A stretch of DNA of 64,000 nt from Paenibacillus dendritiformis (GCF_945605565.1 NZ_OX216966.1:1105001-1169000), one strand, 5' to 3'; shown: positions 8,365 to 17,199, counted from the stretch's first letter. Translations and numbers: made by a program. The notes: generated by a model not told the origin, from the letters alone.

Positions 8365-8401
8365 AAGAACCCGCCAAGCCGGTTAGGCCTGGCGGGTTCT
8401 T
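8365..8401. terminator. Bidirectional terminator between convergent genes
   Basis: Perfect 12-bp stem AAGAACCCGCCA / TGGCGGGTTCTT with a 13-base loop, just before the stop of the convergent gene at 8410. Strong stem, only a short T-rich flank. Confidence 0.75.
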
Positions 8402-8409
8402 ATGTTGAA

Positions 8410-10206
8410 TCAGGAGGCTGGGACATCGGCGGAGCGATGCGAGAGTGGGCGGAATGTGCGAGCCTCTTCACATTCCGAATTCGGGCCGGGGCCGTTGGCG
8501 AGGAGGTGCTCCTGCTCCTTCTCTTGCTTCAGCGGCTGCTCCTGTACCGGCTCCTGCTGGCGCACTTGCACCGGCTCCTGCTGGCGCTCCTGTACCGGCT
8601 CCTGCTGGCGCTCCTGCACCGGCTCCTGCTGGCGCTCCTGCACCGGCTCCTGCTGGTGCTCCTGCACCGGCTCTTGCTGGCGCACTTGCACCAGTTCTTG
8701 CTGGTGCTCCTGCACCGGCTCTTGCTGGCGCACTTGCACCGGCTCCTGCTGGCGCTCCTGCACCGGCTCCTGCTGGCGCACTTGCACCGGCTCCTGCTGG
8801 CGCTCCTGCACCGGCTCCTGCTGACGCACTTGCACCGGCTCCTGCTGGCGCACTTGCACCGGCTCCTGCTGGTGCTCTTGCACCGGCTCCTGCTGGCGCA
8901 CTTGCACCGGCTCCTGCTGGCGCTCCTGCACCGGCTCTTGCTGGCGCACTTGCACCGGCTCCTGCTGGTGCTCCTGCACCGGTTCCTGCTGTTGTTGCAC
9001 TTGTTGCTGTTTTTCTTCTTGTACTTCTTGTACTTGTTTTTCTTCCTGTTTCTGTTCCAGGACGGCTATCTCTTCCTGGTGCTGATCATGAATTTGGACA
9101 ATCTTGTGCTCTGCCTTACCATATCGCTGCCGCGCCAAATACATCGCATAGGCGATTGGGTACGTCAATGCATTCCGGTACGCTTCCTTATCGCCAATCT
9201 TGCGGAACAGATCCCGGCTCGGCTTCGGATTGACCTCCAGTAGCCATATCTTGCCTGCCTTATCGACGGCCAGGTCGATCCCGAGCTCGAACAGGGAACC
9301 GATCTTGTCTTCAATCACTTCGGTCAGGCGCTGCGCCAGACAGCGGCATTCTTCTTCAATGGCTTTCGCCTGCTCAGGCCCGAAGTGCTTCTCCATGAAC
9401 GGAAGGAACGGCAGCGCTGCACTGCCTCGTTGACCCGCCAGATTGGAATTCGGGCTGCGCGGCGTGCCGACGCGGATAGCCATCCCTGTCGTCACCCATT
9501 CGCCCTCTCCGTTTTTTTGATGAAGGACGCGGGCGTCGGCGGTTCTTTCGGGCAGCAGTTCTGTATCAATGCCCTGCTGAAGGACGAATGAGCCGTTGCG
9601 AATGCGCTGCGACCGGGTCCAATGCGCGAGCCAGCGAACGACCTGGCCCCGATGGCGGAGCCGGACATTGCGCAGCCCGAAGCTTCGTTTCCGCCCCCAT
9701 ACTTCATACCTGCCCTGCTTCGCCTGGATGCGGACGACGCCCATCCCGCCGGTTCCATTGCCCGGCTTCGCATAAATAAGCGGATAGTGGGCCAGCATGC
9801 TTCTCAGATTTCGTTCGGAATAAGGCAATGTCTTCGGAAGCCAGTGGGCGGTTCTTTCATCGGCGGAGAACATTTCCAACGCTCTGGACTTGAGCACGAA
9901 TTTATCGTTGGCATAGGGGAAAAGCGAACGGTTCCGCATGATGCGGAAGGCGGTGTTCCAATTGCTGCGTCTCCGATCGATGACGATGTCGGGCCAAGGC
10001 TCCATCGCGGCGGTCCAGCCGGAACGGGTGAACTTGAACCCGCGAATCTGCTTGCGGCGGGGGCGGATGTCTGATTCATTGAATACGTACACATTGGCCC
10101 CCAGCTTCCTGCCGATCTCCACCCATTGGCGGAATACGAAGGATTCCGTGAACCGGGTGCCCTTGCGGTAGGTGAAAATTCCAATGACCGGATGTCTCTG
10201 CTTCAT
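8410..10206 (-). CDS. YheC/YheD-type endospore coat-associated ATP-grasp protein with octapeptide-repeat tail
   Basis: 598 residues. Residues 1-370 match the YheC/YheD family: N-terminal VIGIFTYRKGTRF, then an ATP-grasp domain with IYAKPGNGTGGMGVVRI near residue 145 and the metal-binding LLEVNPKPSRD near 322. In Bacillus subtilis these proteins associate with the spore coat. A Gln/Glu-rich linker leads into 19 consecutive octapeptides, QQEPVQVR or QQEPVQER/EH, at about residues 406-558, followed by a 40-residue tail. The tail is not a usual part of the family. The start is secure: AAGGAGGTGAT lies about seven bases upstream of the ATG. An alternating +strand Pro/Ala frame over the repeats is a shadow. 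Confidence 0.88.
   Translation of the reverse strand: MKQRHPVIGIFTYRKGTRFTESFVFRQWVEIGRKLGANVYVFNESDIRPRRKQIRGFKFTRSGWTAAMEPWPDIVIDRRRSNWNTAFRIMRNRSLFPYANDKFVLKSRALEMFSADERTAHWLPKTLPYSERNLRSMLAHYPLIYAKPGNGTGGMGVVRIQAKQGRYEVWGRKRSFGLRNVRLRHRGQVVRWLAHWTRSQRIRNGSFVLQQGIDTELLPERTADARVLHQKNGEGEWVTTGMAIRVGTPRSPNSNLAGQRGSAALPFLPFMEKHFGPEQAKAIEEECRCLAQRLTEVIEDKIGSLFELGIDLAVDKAGKIWLLEVNPKPSRDLFRKIGDKEAYRNALTYPIAYAMYLARQRYGKAEHKIVQIHDQHQEEIAVLEQKQEEKQVQEVQEEKQQQVQQQQEPVQEHQQEPVQVRQQEPVQERQQEPVQVRQQEPVQEHQQEPVQVRQQEPVQVRQQEPVQERQQEPVQVRQQEPVQERQQEPVQVRQQEPVQEHQQELVQVRQQEPVQEHQQEPVQERQQEPVQERQQEPVQERQQEPVQVRQQEPVQEQPLKQEKEQEHLLANGPGPNSECEEARTFRPLSHRSADVPAS
8536..8991. repeat. 24-bp coding tandem repeats (19 units)
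   Basis: The DNA encoding the octapeptides is a head-to-tail 24-bp array with third-base and position 7-8 variation (VR, ER, EH). All length differences stay in frame, so slippage would alter only the tail length. One unit carries Leu for Pro (QQELVQVR). Confidence 0.9.
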
Positions 10207-10503
10207 CTGATATCACCTCCTTGGCCGAGAAAGTGGCGGCCGAGATTGTGACTGCGGTTCAATGCGGCAATGCTGATTCCGTTGCAGGTACAGCCCATGG
10301 GCGGGCTGTCCAAGTTGATTGCACGGCGGCTCCCTCCGTATGCGATCGTACTATAGCATATCGCCGGGACCGGAGAAGTGTGACTGTCTATTCAGGGAAA
10401 GCGGTAAATCTCTTGCTATTCGAAATCGCTGATAGAATGCGATATAATAGACTCTCAATCTAGCAGCAAGCTGCGAGTCAAGATTGAGAGAGGGGATACT
10501 CGA

Positions 10504-11349
10504 ATGAACCAGAACCGTATGGCAGTCCGGTGTCTAATCGCAGCATTGGGTGCAGCCCTCTTGCTTAGCGGTTGTCAGGCATCGAGCAGCAGTCAGGCGG
10601 GAACGCCGCAATCAGGCCAGACCGAGGTTGATCCGGCCCTGACGCCATCTCCCGATCCTGATAGTTCAGCGGATCCCGGGAGCGATACGGGCAACGACGG
10701 AACCGTCGACGCCATTGCGCAGATGAAGTCGGAATTCGCCTTGGCGAATACGGTACAGGAAGTGGACGGACGAGCCATCGTAACGAATGAAGAATCGAAA
10801 ATGGTTGTCGTCAATAAGCAGCGCTATTTGCCGGATGGGTATGAGCCTCCGGATTTGGTAGAGCCTAATGTGAAGTTCTCGTTCGATGAGCCGCATGAGA
10901 AGCGCCATATGCGCAAGGAAGCGGCCGAAGCGCTGGAAGCGCTCTTCGCCGGAGCGGAGCAGGAGGGCATCACGCTGAACGCCGTCTCGGGCTACCGCTC
11001 GTACCAGCGTCAGCAATCGCTGTTCAACCATTATGTCGAGACGCAAGGGAAAGAGTACGCTTCCCGCGTCAGTGCCGTCCCGGGAACGAGCGAGCACCAG
11101 ACCGGGTTGGCGATTGATGTATCCAGCCCAAGTGTAGGCAACGTGTTGGAAGAGGTATTCGGCGATTCGGAAGAAGGAAAATGGCTTGCGGAGCACGCTC
11201 ATGAATATGGCTTCATCATCCGCTATCCGAAGGATGGCGAATCGATCACCGGCTATGTATACGAGCCATGGCATATCCGCTATGTCGGGAAGGAAGCCGC
11301 CGACGCGATATATAGCGAAGGAACGACATTGGAGCAATTTTTGCAATAG
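10504..11349 (+). CDS. Lipoprotein D-alanyl-D-alanine carboxypeptidase (VanY/M15B family)
   Basis: 281 residues with a lipoprotein signal (LLLSGC, Cys24), then a Ser/Pro/Asp-rich spacer that would lift the catalytic domain into the wall. The peptidase domain (about 115-275) shows the M15B zinc motifs: SGYRSYQRQQSLF, SxHxxGLAID in GTSEHQTGLAIDVS, and the late PWHIRYVG supplying the third His. The enzyme trims D-Ala from peptidoglycan stem peptides (DacB/LdcB/VanY group). AGAGGGGAT precedes the ATG and a TATAAT lies at 10443-10448. Ends in a terminator, so probably monocistronic. No resistance genes surround it, so a housekeeping wall function is likely. Confidence 0.88.
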   Translation: MNQNRMAVRCLIAALGAALLLSGCQASSSSQAGTPQSGQTEVDPALTPSPDPDSSADPGSDTGNDGTVDAIAQMKSEFALANTVQEVDGRAIVTNEESKMVVVNKQRYLPDGYEPPDLVEPNVKFSFDEPHEKRHMRKEAAEALEALFAGAEQEGITLNAVSGYRSYQRQQSLFNHYVETQGKEYASRVSAVPGTSEHQTGLAIDVSSPSVGNVLEEVFGDSEEGKWLAEHAHEYGFIIRYPKDGESITGYVYEPWHIRYVGKEAADAIYSEGTTLEQFLQ

Positions 11350-11372
11350 CAATTATTCATATTCGAAAAAGA

Positions 11373-11409
11373 AAGCCGGAGATGGGGTGGACCGTCTCCG
11401 GCTTGTTTT
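11373..11409 (+). terminator. Intrinsic terminator after the carboxypeptidase gene
   Basis: Stem AAGCCGGAGA / TCTCCGGCTT followed by TGTTTTG, 24 bases after the stop codon. Confidence 0.8.
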
Positions 11410-11650
11410 GTGCCTTGGGCGGTTGAACTCTTGAATCTGAGTCCTTGGACCGTCCATAAGCGGTTGTCTGCGGTCCTCTGGCACGGCATCAGCAGGCGGA
11501 GAAATAGAGTTGGGAGAATTGGAGAAAACAGATGTAAAGTTTCTGTATATGAGCGTATGGGATAATGGACAAAAGGAAGCGAATATGATTCTAAGGGATA
11601 ATGGCCCAAAAGGCAGCGGCAAGGGAAGAGAAAGGGCAAACGCCACGCAA

Positions 11651-11683
11651 AGAACCGGAGGAAGCTTCCCTTCCCCCGGTTCT
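11651..11683 (-). terminator. Terminator of the tlp gene
   Basis: AGAACCGG / CCGGTTCT with an inner GGAAGCTTCC dyad, immediately downstream of tlp on the minus strand. The bases from 11410 to 11650 contain no gene I can support. Confidence 0.5.
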
Positions 11684-11696
11684 CTATGCGTGTGGA

Positions 11697-11921
11697 TTAT
11701 TCTTTGGCGTACGGCTGCTCGTCGCGGCGCTCGTCCGCCAGCGATTCGATGCTGTGGCGGCGGCGTTCGTTCTTCGCCTTCAGCTGCGCTTGCTCGCCTT
11801 CGCTTATCTCCTCTGCATGCTCCGACAAATACTGCTCGCTCTCCCGCAGGTTCTCTACGGTATTGTCGATTGCATTCTGAATATGCGCTGCATTGTCCGC
11901 GCGGTTATCCGGCTTTGGCAT
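11697..11921 (-). CDS. tlp: Small acid-soluble spore protein Tlp
   Basis: 74-residue hydrophilic protein matching the Tlp family: a conserved NTxENLxES segment (AIDNTVENLRESEQYL) followed by the hallmark KNERRRHSIESL block and an acidic end. Tlp proteins are made in the forespore and packed in the spore core. The start was placed at the ATG at 11919-11921, eight bases after AAAGGAGG, rather than at the in-frame TTG two codons earlier. Monocistronic. Forespore sigma factor control is expected from the family but the promoter was not identified. Confidence 0.85.
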   Translation of the reverse strand: MPKPDNRADNAAHIQNAIDNTVENLRESEQYLSEHAEEISEGEQAQLKAKNERRRHSIESLADERRDEQPYAKE

Positions 11922-12144
11922 ATGCAAGGCCTCCTTTGCCTTCCCGAGTATGGTGGACGCGGCGCGGCAAGACAGACGGCCCTGAAGGCCCGTCTGAGCA
12001 TGCCCGCATTCGTCGCGTCATTTGATAAGGTGCATCAGCCGCCCGCTTTTTATGCTGGACGGCTGCTGCGCCTTAGAGGAGTACCATGCTGCCAAGGCTT
12101 CCGGACTCCGCTGCGGGAGAATAGGAGCGCGAGCTTCGCACACG

Positions 12145-12837
12145 CTATGGCGCTGACGTGATGTCGCGCAGAGACAGGCCGTTCTCAATTCCTTTAAGCC
12201 AGTCCTCTTGATTGTAAGATAGTATTTCTTTGCGCAAATCAAGCATTTTCCGATCCAGCTCATCTACGGCTCTGGCCGCTTCCGTCAATTCCTTAATGAC
12301 ATGAGAAGGCACCTGCTGCTCGAATTTATAATAAATGATGTGCTCCAGGCTCGCCCAGAAATCCATGGCCAGCGTCCGCAGTTGGATCTCCACATATATC
12401 CAGCGCGTATCCTCGAACAGGACAAGCGGCACCTGGAGAATAATATGAAGGCTTTGATAGCCATTCGCCTTCGGATTGGCGATATAGTCCTTGATTTCCG
12501 TAATGCGGATATCGTCGCGGGTCTTCAAATGATCGAGAATCAGGTAGATGTCTTTGACGAACGCGCATACGATCCGCATTCCGGCGACGTCATAGATCTT
12601 GTTCACAATCGAATCGAGGGTGAGCGGAAGGCCCTTGCGCTGCAGCTTATTGAAAATGCTGCTTGGCTCCTTGAGACGTGTCTTGATATGCTCGATTGGC
12701 TCATAGCCGTTGCGAAGCTTCCACTCCGCTTGGATGACCTTGATCTTGGTCTCCAGCTCTTCCAGAGCCAATTGATACAATGTCGGCAGCTGCTTCACTT
12801 CTTCGTACTGCTTCATAATGATATCGGTCTGTGACAT
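12145..12837 (-). CDS. Small alarmone synthetase, (p)ppGpp (RelA/SpoT domain, YjbM/YwaC type)
   Basis: 230 residues. A single RelA/SpoT nucleotidyltransferase domain without HD hydrolase or TGS domains. Visible motifs are YEPIEHIKTRLKEPSSI, VYD-type DVAGMRIVCAF, the G-loop region NPKANGYQSLHIILQVP and the acidic YVEIQLRTLAMDFWASLEH. These match Firmicute SAS enzymes of about 210 residues that transfer pyrophosphate from ATP to GTP/GDP. The start was put at 12837 (MSQTDIIM) because GAGGAG lies six bases upstream; an in-frame ATG 33 bases earlier has no such site. Followed on the minus strand by tlp but 220 bases apart, so not clearly co-transcribed. Confidence 0.9.
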   Translation of the reverse strand: MSQTDIIMKQYEEVKQLPTLYQLALEELETKIKVIQAEWKLRNGYEPIEHIKTRLKEPSSIFNKLQRKGLPLTLDSIVNKIYDVAGMRIVCAFVKDIYLILDHLKTRDDIRITEIKDYIANPKANGYQSLHIILQVPLVLFEDTRWIYVEIQLRTLAMDFWASLEHIIYYKFEQQVPSHVIKELTEAARAVDELDRKMLDLRKEILSYNQEDWLKGIENGLSLRDITSAP

Positions 12838-12942
12838 ACGAATCTCCTCGTGTAATTGCGTAGTATGCAAGAGACATCGGCAAATGGCTTACCGGATATG
12901 CCCGTATGCTCCTTCTATTGTAACGGATTCGGGGGCAGAATA

Positions 12943-13245
12943 TCAAAGGACGCCCATCTGGCACTCCTTGTTCGGCTGCTTCGGAATGAAGCCGCGGAGA
13001 CCGCAGGTTTGGCCAAAAAAGGCATCTCCTTTCCCATAGTAATCGCGGGTTCCTTCGTAGTATAATAAATCACCCCCGATACACCATGGGCCAACATGAG
13101 CGGGCTTGCGGGGCGCTCGATTTGTGAAGCAGTTGTTGTACATGTTCTGCATAAGTTGCGCATACGTTGAACAAGAGGCTTGGTCTGGTACCGGCTCTGC
13201 ACGGCAACGGATGGCATGCCCGCCATGGAAGAACGGAGGGAGCAT
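12943..13245 (-). CDS. Possible Cys/Gly/Tyr-rich small protein, unrecognised
   Basis: An open frame of 100 residues with six Cys, many Gly, Tyr and aromatic residues (for example GPWCIGGDLLYYEGTRDYYG and PNKECQMGVL). Composition resembles small spore-coat-type proteins and it fills a 500-base gap between divergent genes, but I do not recognise the family. Against it, the ATG at 13245 has only a weak GGGTA upstream. Treat as a candidate. Confidence 0.35.
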   Translation of the reverse strand: MLPPFFHGGHAIRCRAEPVPDQASCSTYAQLMQNMYNNCFTNRAPRKPAHVGPWCIGGDLLYYEGTRDYYGKGDAFFGQTCGLRGFIPKQPNKECQMGVL

Positions 13246-13344
13246 TACCCGATTGTGTGAAGGGTCTGTTTCGATCCGCGCCGTCCTGTGTATAGGGTTA
13301 AGGGGCCATGTTCAACGGTGGGCATGGAAAGGGAGGGAATGCTT

Positions 13345-14103
13345 ATGAATCGAATATTGCAAAAGTTAAAGGAAGGCGCCAGCAAAGCATCGGAGAAGGC
13401 GCAAAATGTCATTGAAATCAATCGTCTGCAATCACAGATTGCGGCCCGGCGCAAAGAGATCGAGCAGAATGTGTATCTCATCGGCGAACGGGTATATGAT
13501 GCCTATAAAAAGAAGGATTTAACGCTAGCGGAAGATGAGATTATGGCGCTTGGAGACGCCAACCTGCTGCTGGAAGAAGAGATCAAGCAGCTGGAATGGA
13601 AGGTGAGCGAGCTGCGCCATGAGAAGCGGTGCGAATGCGGAGAAGTGGCGCCGTTAACGTCGAATTACTGCGCTTCCTGCGGCCGGAAGCTGCCGGAGGC
13701 GCCGGAGGATCTGTTCGAAGAGGACGAAGAATGGGGCGAGGAGGAAGAGGAGACGAGAGTCTATACGCATCATCCGTCCTCTGTCTCCGAATCGGCTCCC
13801 GCCGCGGAAGACGACGTCCGGTGGCAGCCTCCGCAGCCGGAGGAAGACGAGGAGAGCGAGGAGGAAGTTCGTTACACGTACCATCCGGACCGTCTCTCGT
13901 CTCAACCGAAAAGGCAGAAGGAGGAATTCTCCATCCCGCCGCTGGAGTCCAGCCGGTCCGGACGGGAGATGAATATTACCGTCGGTGGCAGGCCGGTCAC
14001 GAAGAGGCCGGAGGAGCCTGCCGATCGCCGCTGCCCGAACTGCAACTCCGCCGCAGCTCCGGAGGCGAAGTGGTGCGAGCGCTGCGGCACGCCATTTGTA
14101 TGA
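13345..14103 (+). CDS. Coiled-coil protein with two zinc ribbons
   Basis: 252 residues. Residues 1-95 form a charged coiled coil (EINRLQSQIAARRKEIEQNV; LEEEIKQLEWKVSEL). A first zinc ribbon, CECGEVAPL then CASC, spans about 96-115, a long acidic and Pro/Ser-rich linker follows, and a second ribbon, CPNCNS then CERC, ends the protein. The family is widespread in Firmicutes as an uncharacterised zinc-ribbon protein; no enzymatic motif is seen. The start at 13345 is favoured because GGGAGGG lies seven bases upstream; ATG codons at 13288 and 13339 are poorer. Terminator follows directly. Confidence 0.8.
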   Translation: MNRILQKLKEGASKASEKAQNVIEINRLQSQIAARRKEIEQNVYLIGERVYDAYKKKDLTLAEDEIMALGDANLLLEEEIKQLEWKVSELRHEKRCECGEVAPLTSNYCASCGRKLPEAPEDLFEEDEEWGEEEEETRVYTHHPSSVSESAPAAEDDVRWQPPQPEEDEESEEEVRYTYHPDRLSSQPKRQKEEFSIPPLESSRSGREMNITVGGRPVTKRPEEPADRRCPNCNSAAAPEAKWCERCGTPFV

Positions 14104-14130
14104 ACGGGGCAGAGCCGCGGGACGGCTTGA

Positions 14131-14156
14131 AGAGAACCTGAGGGTTCTCTTTTTTA
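14131..14156 (+). terminator. Intrinsic terminator
   Basis: AGAGAACC, TGAG loop, GGTTCTCT and a run of T: textbook terminator 28 bases after the zinc-ribbon gene. Confidence 0.9.
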
Positions 14157-14288
14157 TGCGGACTGTCGACAAATAGCGACGGTATTCGATGAAAAAATCT
14201 CCGGTTTGAGTTACAATGACAACAGGGAACGCCAGGTGAACAGCCTTGGTATCTGACAGATGTATTCGTAGAGTGGGAGGCTGGCCTG

Positions 14289-15062
14289 ATGGAAGGACTC
14301 GTATCGCATTTACGAGCGCTCGGGTTCACGGAAATGGAAGCAAAGATTGTCGTAAGTTTGTCTGAGCAGGGCGCGATGACCGGATATGAAATTGCCAAAA
14401 AACTGGGGGTATCCCGTTCCAACGTCTATGCCGCGCTGCAGCGCCTCGTCGATCAGGGCGTCATTCTTCACCGCAAAGGCGATCCGTCGCATTATGCGGC
14501 GCTTCCGGCAGAGGAACTGACGAAGCTGCTGGCGACTCGTCTGGAGACGTCCCTTCGCTATGTGGAGAAGCATATGCCTGCGGCGGAAGCGGATGGCAGC
14601 TCCTTCTACAGCGTCGAAGGGGAGCGGGCCGTATCGGATACGATCAAGCGCACGCTGCATGAGGCGGAACGGGAGATTATCGTCGATGTATGGCCCGATG
14701 AAGCGGCCGAGCTGCGGGAGGAGCTGCTGCTGGCGGAAGCGCGGGGAGTGAAGGTGCTGTGGTCGATCGCCGGGCATGAAGGCCGGACGACCGAACGGAT
14801 TTGGCCGATGTCGGGGGCTGTGGAGAGCGAGCCGCGTCATTTCGCTTTTGTCGTCGATCGGCGGGAGACGCTGATTGGCGCGCGGGGCAGCGCCCACGCC
14901 ACCAAAGCGCTCTTGACGGAGCACCCTGCCGTGACGCGCCTCGTCCTGAGCCATTTTTTGCAAGAGGCCGTGCTGTACGAGCTGGAGCGGGAGATGGACC
15001 TTGACGGCCAACGGCGCTTCGGCGAGCGTATTGAGGAGATTATGGCCAAATATTTTGACTAA
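14289..15062 (+). CDS. TrmB family transcriptional regulator
   Basis: 257 residues. N-terminal winged helix-turn-helix of the TrmB class (LRALGFTEMEAKIVVSLSEQ; GYEIAKKLGVSRSNVYAALQ; residues about 5-75), then a coiled linker and a C-terminal phospholipase-D-like/TrmB regulatory domain (EREIIVDVWPDEAAELREEL; ARGVKVLWSIAGHEG). TrmB proteins mostly regulate sugar or central metabolism genes, first defined in archaea. GGGAGGCTGGCCTG precedes the ATG. No clear target operon adjoins; it may act on itself or on distant genes. Confidence 0.85.
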   Translation: MEGLVSHLRALGFTEMEAKIVVSLSEQGAMTGYEIAKKLGVSRSNVYAALQRLVDQGVILHRKGDPSHYAALPAEELTKLLATRLETSLRYVEKHMPAAEADGSSFYSVEGERAVSDTIKRTLHEAEREIIVDVWPDEAAELREELLLAEARGVKVLWSIAGHEGRTTERIWPMSGAVESEPRHFAFVVDRRETLIGARGSAHATKALLTEHPAVTRLVLSHFLQEAVLYELEREMDLDGQRRFGERIEEIMAKYFD

Positions 15063-15270
15063 TTTTCGAACTTTGTGAAAAATGAAACAAATTCCTGAAA
15101 CGTGAATCAACTCATTGCGTATTGATTAATATAGGAAGAAATGTGATGCGTCGCTCTGCCAGGCCAAGCTTTCGAGAGAACGTGATGCGCGGTGCATCGG
15201 GCGTGGCGCGACGGGCAGTCTACCATCTGGATGGAACCAAGCCGGGCGACAGCATAGAGGAGGAAGTCAG

Positions 15271-15582
15271 ATGGAATGCATTGTTCATTTTGAAGCCGTA
15301 CACCGCGGAGAGGGAGAGATTGCGAAGCTGCGCGGGCTGGTCATGACGGAGGAAGGGAAGAAGCCGACGCCGCTGGAACTGGAGGAGATGTTCCAGATGA
15401 TGGGATATAACGTGCGCTGCGCGGATGAAGACAGTCTGATTTTTGTGCCTAAGACGAGTGATGGCGATATTGAAGAGCTTCGCGTCAAGAAGCTCGATAT
15501 CGGGGAGGAGTCCTACACCCCGGACATGCAGCTGCGCGCCATTGCCGAACAATTGATGAGCAAGCCGAGCCGGCCGATGTAA
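15271..15582 (+). CDS. Conserved-looking hypothetical protein, 103 aa
   Basis: Begins MECIVHFEAVHRGEGEIAKL with GAGGAGGAAG eight bases before the ATG. Acidic, no membrane segment and no motif I recognise. The 200 bases between the TrmB gene and this start show no additional gene. Ends 37 bases before a very strong bidirectional terminator. Confidence 0.7.
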   Translation: MECIVHFEAVHRGEGEIAKLRGLVMTEEGKKPTPLELEEMFQMMGYNVRCADEDSLIFVPKTSDGDIEELRVKKLDIGEESYTPDMQLRAIAEQLMSKPSRPM

Positions 15583-15619
15583 CGGAACGGACTTGGCTTG
15601 CGCTGCGTTCGAATGAATA

Positions 15620-15680
15620 GAAGCAAGGCCTTCTTCCCGGACATGCGGTGATCCGCATGCTGAGAAGAAGGCCTTGCTTC
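15620..15680. terminator. Strong bidirectional terminator between convergent genes
   Basis: 17-bp perfect stem, GAAGCAAGGCCTTCTTC against its complement, with an inner ATGCGG/CCGCAT hairpin in the loop. Serves both the 15271 gene and mscL. Confidence 0.85.
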
Positions 15681-15691
15681 ATTCCGGCCGG

Positions 15692-16201
15692 CTAGGCGCG
15701 TGCGCCGGACTCGTCCAGCATGGACGTGCAATGAGCGCAGCGTACGGCCTCCTTCGGAATCTCCGAGAGGCAGTACGGGCATTGCTTCGTTGTCGGTTCC
15801 GCCGGCGCTTCCTCTGCTTTGTTCCGGCGGTGCAGCATATTCGTACCCTTCACGATGAGGAATACGCAGAGGGCGACAATCAGGAAATCGATGACGACAT
15901 TGATGAATTGGCCGTAGGCAACGACGGCAACCCCGGCTTCTTGCGCTTGGGCAAGCGACATCGAAGAGACGGGTTGTCCATTCACGACCAGATCCGGATC
16001 GAGCGGAATGAACAGATCCTTGAAGTTCACGCCGCCCAGCAGCTTGCCGATCGGCGGCATGACGAGATCGTTGACGACGGAGGTGACGATTTTGTTGAAA
16101 GCGCCTCCGATAATCACCCCGACGGCGAGATCGATGACGTTGCCCCGAACGGCGAATTGCTTGAACTCTTCAAAAAAAGAGCCTACTTTTGATTTGGCCA
16201 T
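15692..16201 (-). CDS. mscL: Large-conductance mechanosensitive channel MscL with zinc-ribbon tail
   Basis: 169 residues. The first 120 are classic MscL: amphipathic N-helix ([20 protein letters not shown]), pore helix TM1 with [12 protein letters not shown] and NDLVMPP, a periplasmic loop and TM2 ([21 protein letters not shown]). The usual helical C-terminal bundle is replaced by a linker and a CPYC...CAHC zinc ribbon (about 141-160). It releases solutes on osmotic downshock. GGAGAATGATATCGG precedes the ATG. Monocistronic. Confidence 0.93.
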   Translation of the reverse strand: MAKSKVGSFFEEFKQFAVRGNVIDLAVGVIIGGAFNKIVTSVVNDLVMPPIGKLLGGVNFKDLFIPLDPDLVVNGQPVSSMSLAQAQEAGVAVVAYGQFINVVIDFLIVALCVFLIVKGTNMLHRRNKAEEAPAEPTTKQCPYCLSEIPKEAVRCAHCTSMLDESGARA

Positions 16202-16293
16202 CCGATATCATTCTCCTTTCACGAAATGAACTAGCTGTCCTGTCCGGATGATGCCATAAGGCCGTCATCATGGCAGCGGGCGCAGCGCGCCGG

Positions 16294-17199
16294 TCAGCGT
16301 GTGCGCTGCGGAATCATCATCTGCAGCTTGCCCGGAGCGGCAGCGGCGTGCAGCGGGGTAGCCGAGACGCACTCTCCGTCTCCGTATGTCCATCGGCGGA
16401 CCGTGGAGCGGATGCCTATTTGCCGGCCACGCAACATTGTAACATACGGAAGCGTCTGATGGCGTCCCGAATATACGGTCGGGAAGAGCCGGAGCAGCGC
16501 CCAGCGGCTGCAGCCGTGCACGACGCAGACGTCCAATATTCCGTCCTCGGCTTCCGCATCCGGGCAGATGGGGATGCCGCCCCCATAATAGGGGACGTTG
16601 GTAATGGCGGCCAGCCAGACGCCCTTGAAGGAGCGGGCCTCGCCATCCACGACAATGTCCGCGTCTGCAGGCTGGAAGCGGAATAAGGTGCGCAGCATGC
16701 CGTACACATACGCGAGGGAGCCGATGCCAAGGCGGTTGAACCACCTTTTGTAACGGCTCGCATTCACGTATTGCGCCACGTCCGCATCGAATCCGGTCGC
16801 GAGCGCGGTGAGTGTCCATTGACCGTTCGCATCAATCAGATCGACGATGGAGCGCTGTCCATGGAGAATCGTATGCAGCGCCTCCAGCGGATCCGTCGGG
16901 AGGGAGAAGCCGCGCGCCGTATCATTGCCCGAACCTGCGGGGATAATGCCCAGGGTGGCTTCCGTGCCGACCAGCAGCGGCAGCAGGCGGTGAATGGTGC
17001 CGTCTCCCCCGATCACGACGATGAGAGCGCCGGGATTGCGCTCCACATACTGCCGAACCGTCTCCTCCGCTTCTTCTGCCGTCCGTGTAATACTGGAGTC
17101 GTAAGGAATGTCGAACCGCCGCAGACAGTCCTCTACGCTGCGCCAGATCCATATTCCTCTTCCGTTCCCCGCATTGCGGTTCACCACAAACAGCATCAT
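16294..17199 (-). CDS. Lipid kinase of the diacylglycerol kinase/YegS family
   Basis: 301 residues, cytosolic. DAGK catalytic domain with the nucleotide-binding GGDGTIHRLL (residues about 65-74) and the following PAGSGNDTARGFSLP, then a C-terminal beta-rich domain. Family members phosphorylate diacylglycerol or related lipids. The N-terminus VNRNAGNGRG is a typical start. Ends about 90 bases before the mscL start and is transcribed in the same direction, so read-through into mscL is possible. Confidence 0.88.
   Translation of the reverse strand: MMLFVVNRNAGNGRGIWIWRSVEDCLRRFDIPYDSSITRTAEEAEETVRQYVERNPGALIVVIGGDGTIHRLLPLLVGTEATLGIIPAGSGNDTARGFSLPTDPLEALHTILHGQRSIVDLIDANGQWTLTALATGFDADVAQYVNASRYKRWFNRLGIGSLAYVYGMLRTLFRFQPADADIVVDGEARSFKGVWLAAITNVPYYGGGIPICPDAEAEDGILDVCVVHGCSRWALLRLFPTVYSGRHQTLPYVTMLRGRQIGIRSTVRRWTYGDGECVSATPLHAAAAPGKLQMMIPQRTR

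Noticed and set aside
8445..9233. Long plus-strand Pro/Ala-rich frame opposite the ATP-grasp gene
   Set aside because: It is the antisense reading of the 24-bp repeats; the minus-strand gene has a perfect ribosome binding site and a recognisable domain.
10260..10330. GGCAATGCT near 10264 as a third copy of the leader motif
   Set aside because: Lacks the TTAA start, the ACAACC partner and a terminator; probably chance.
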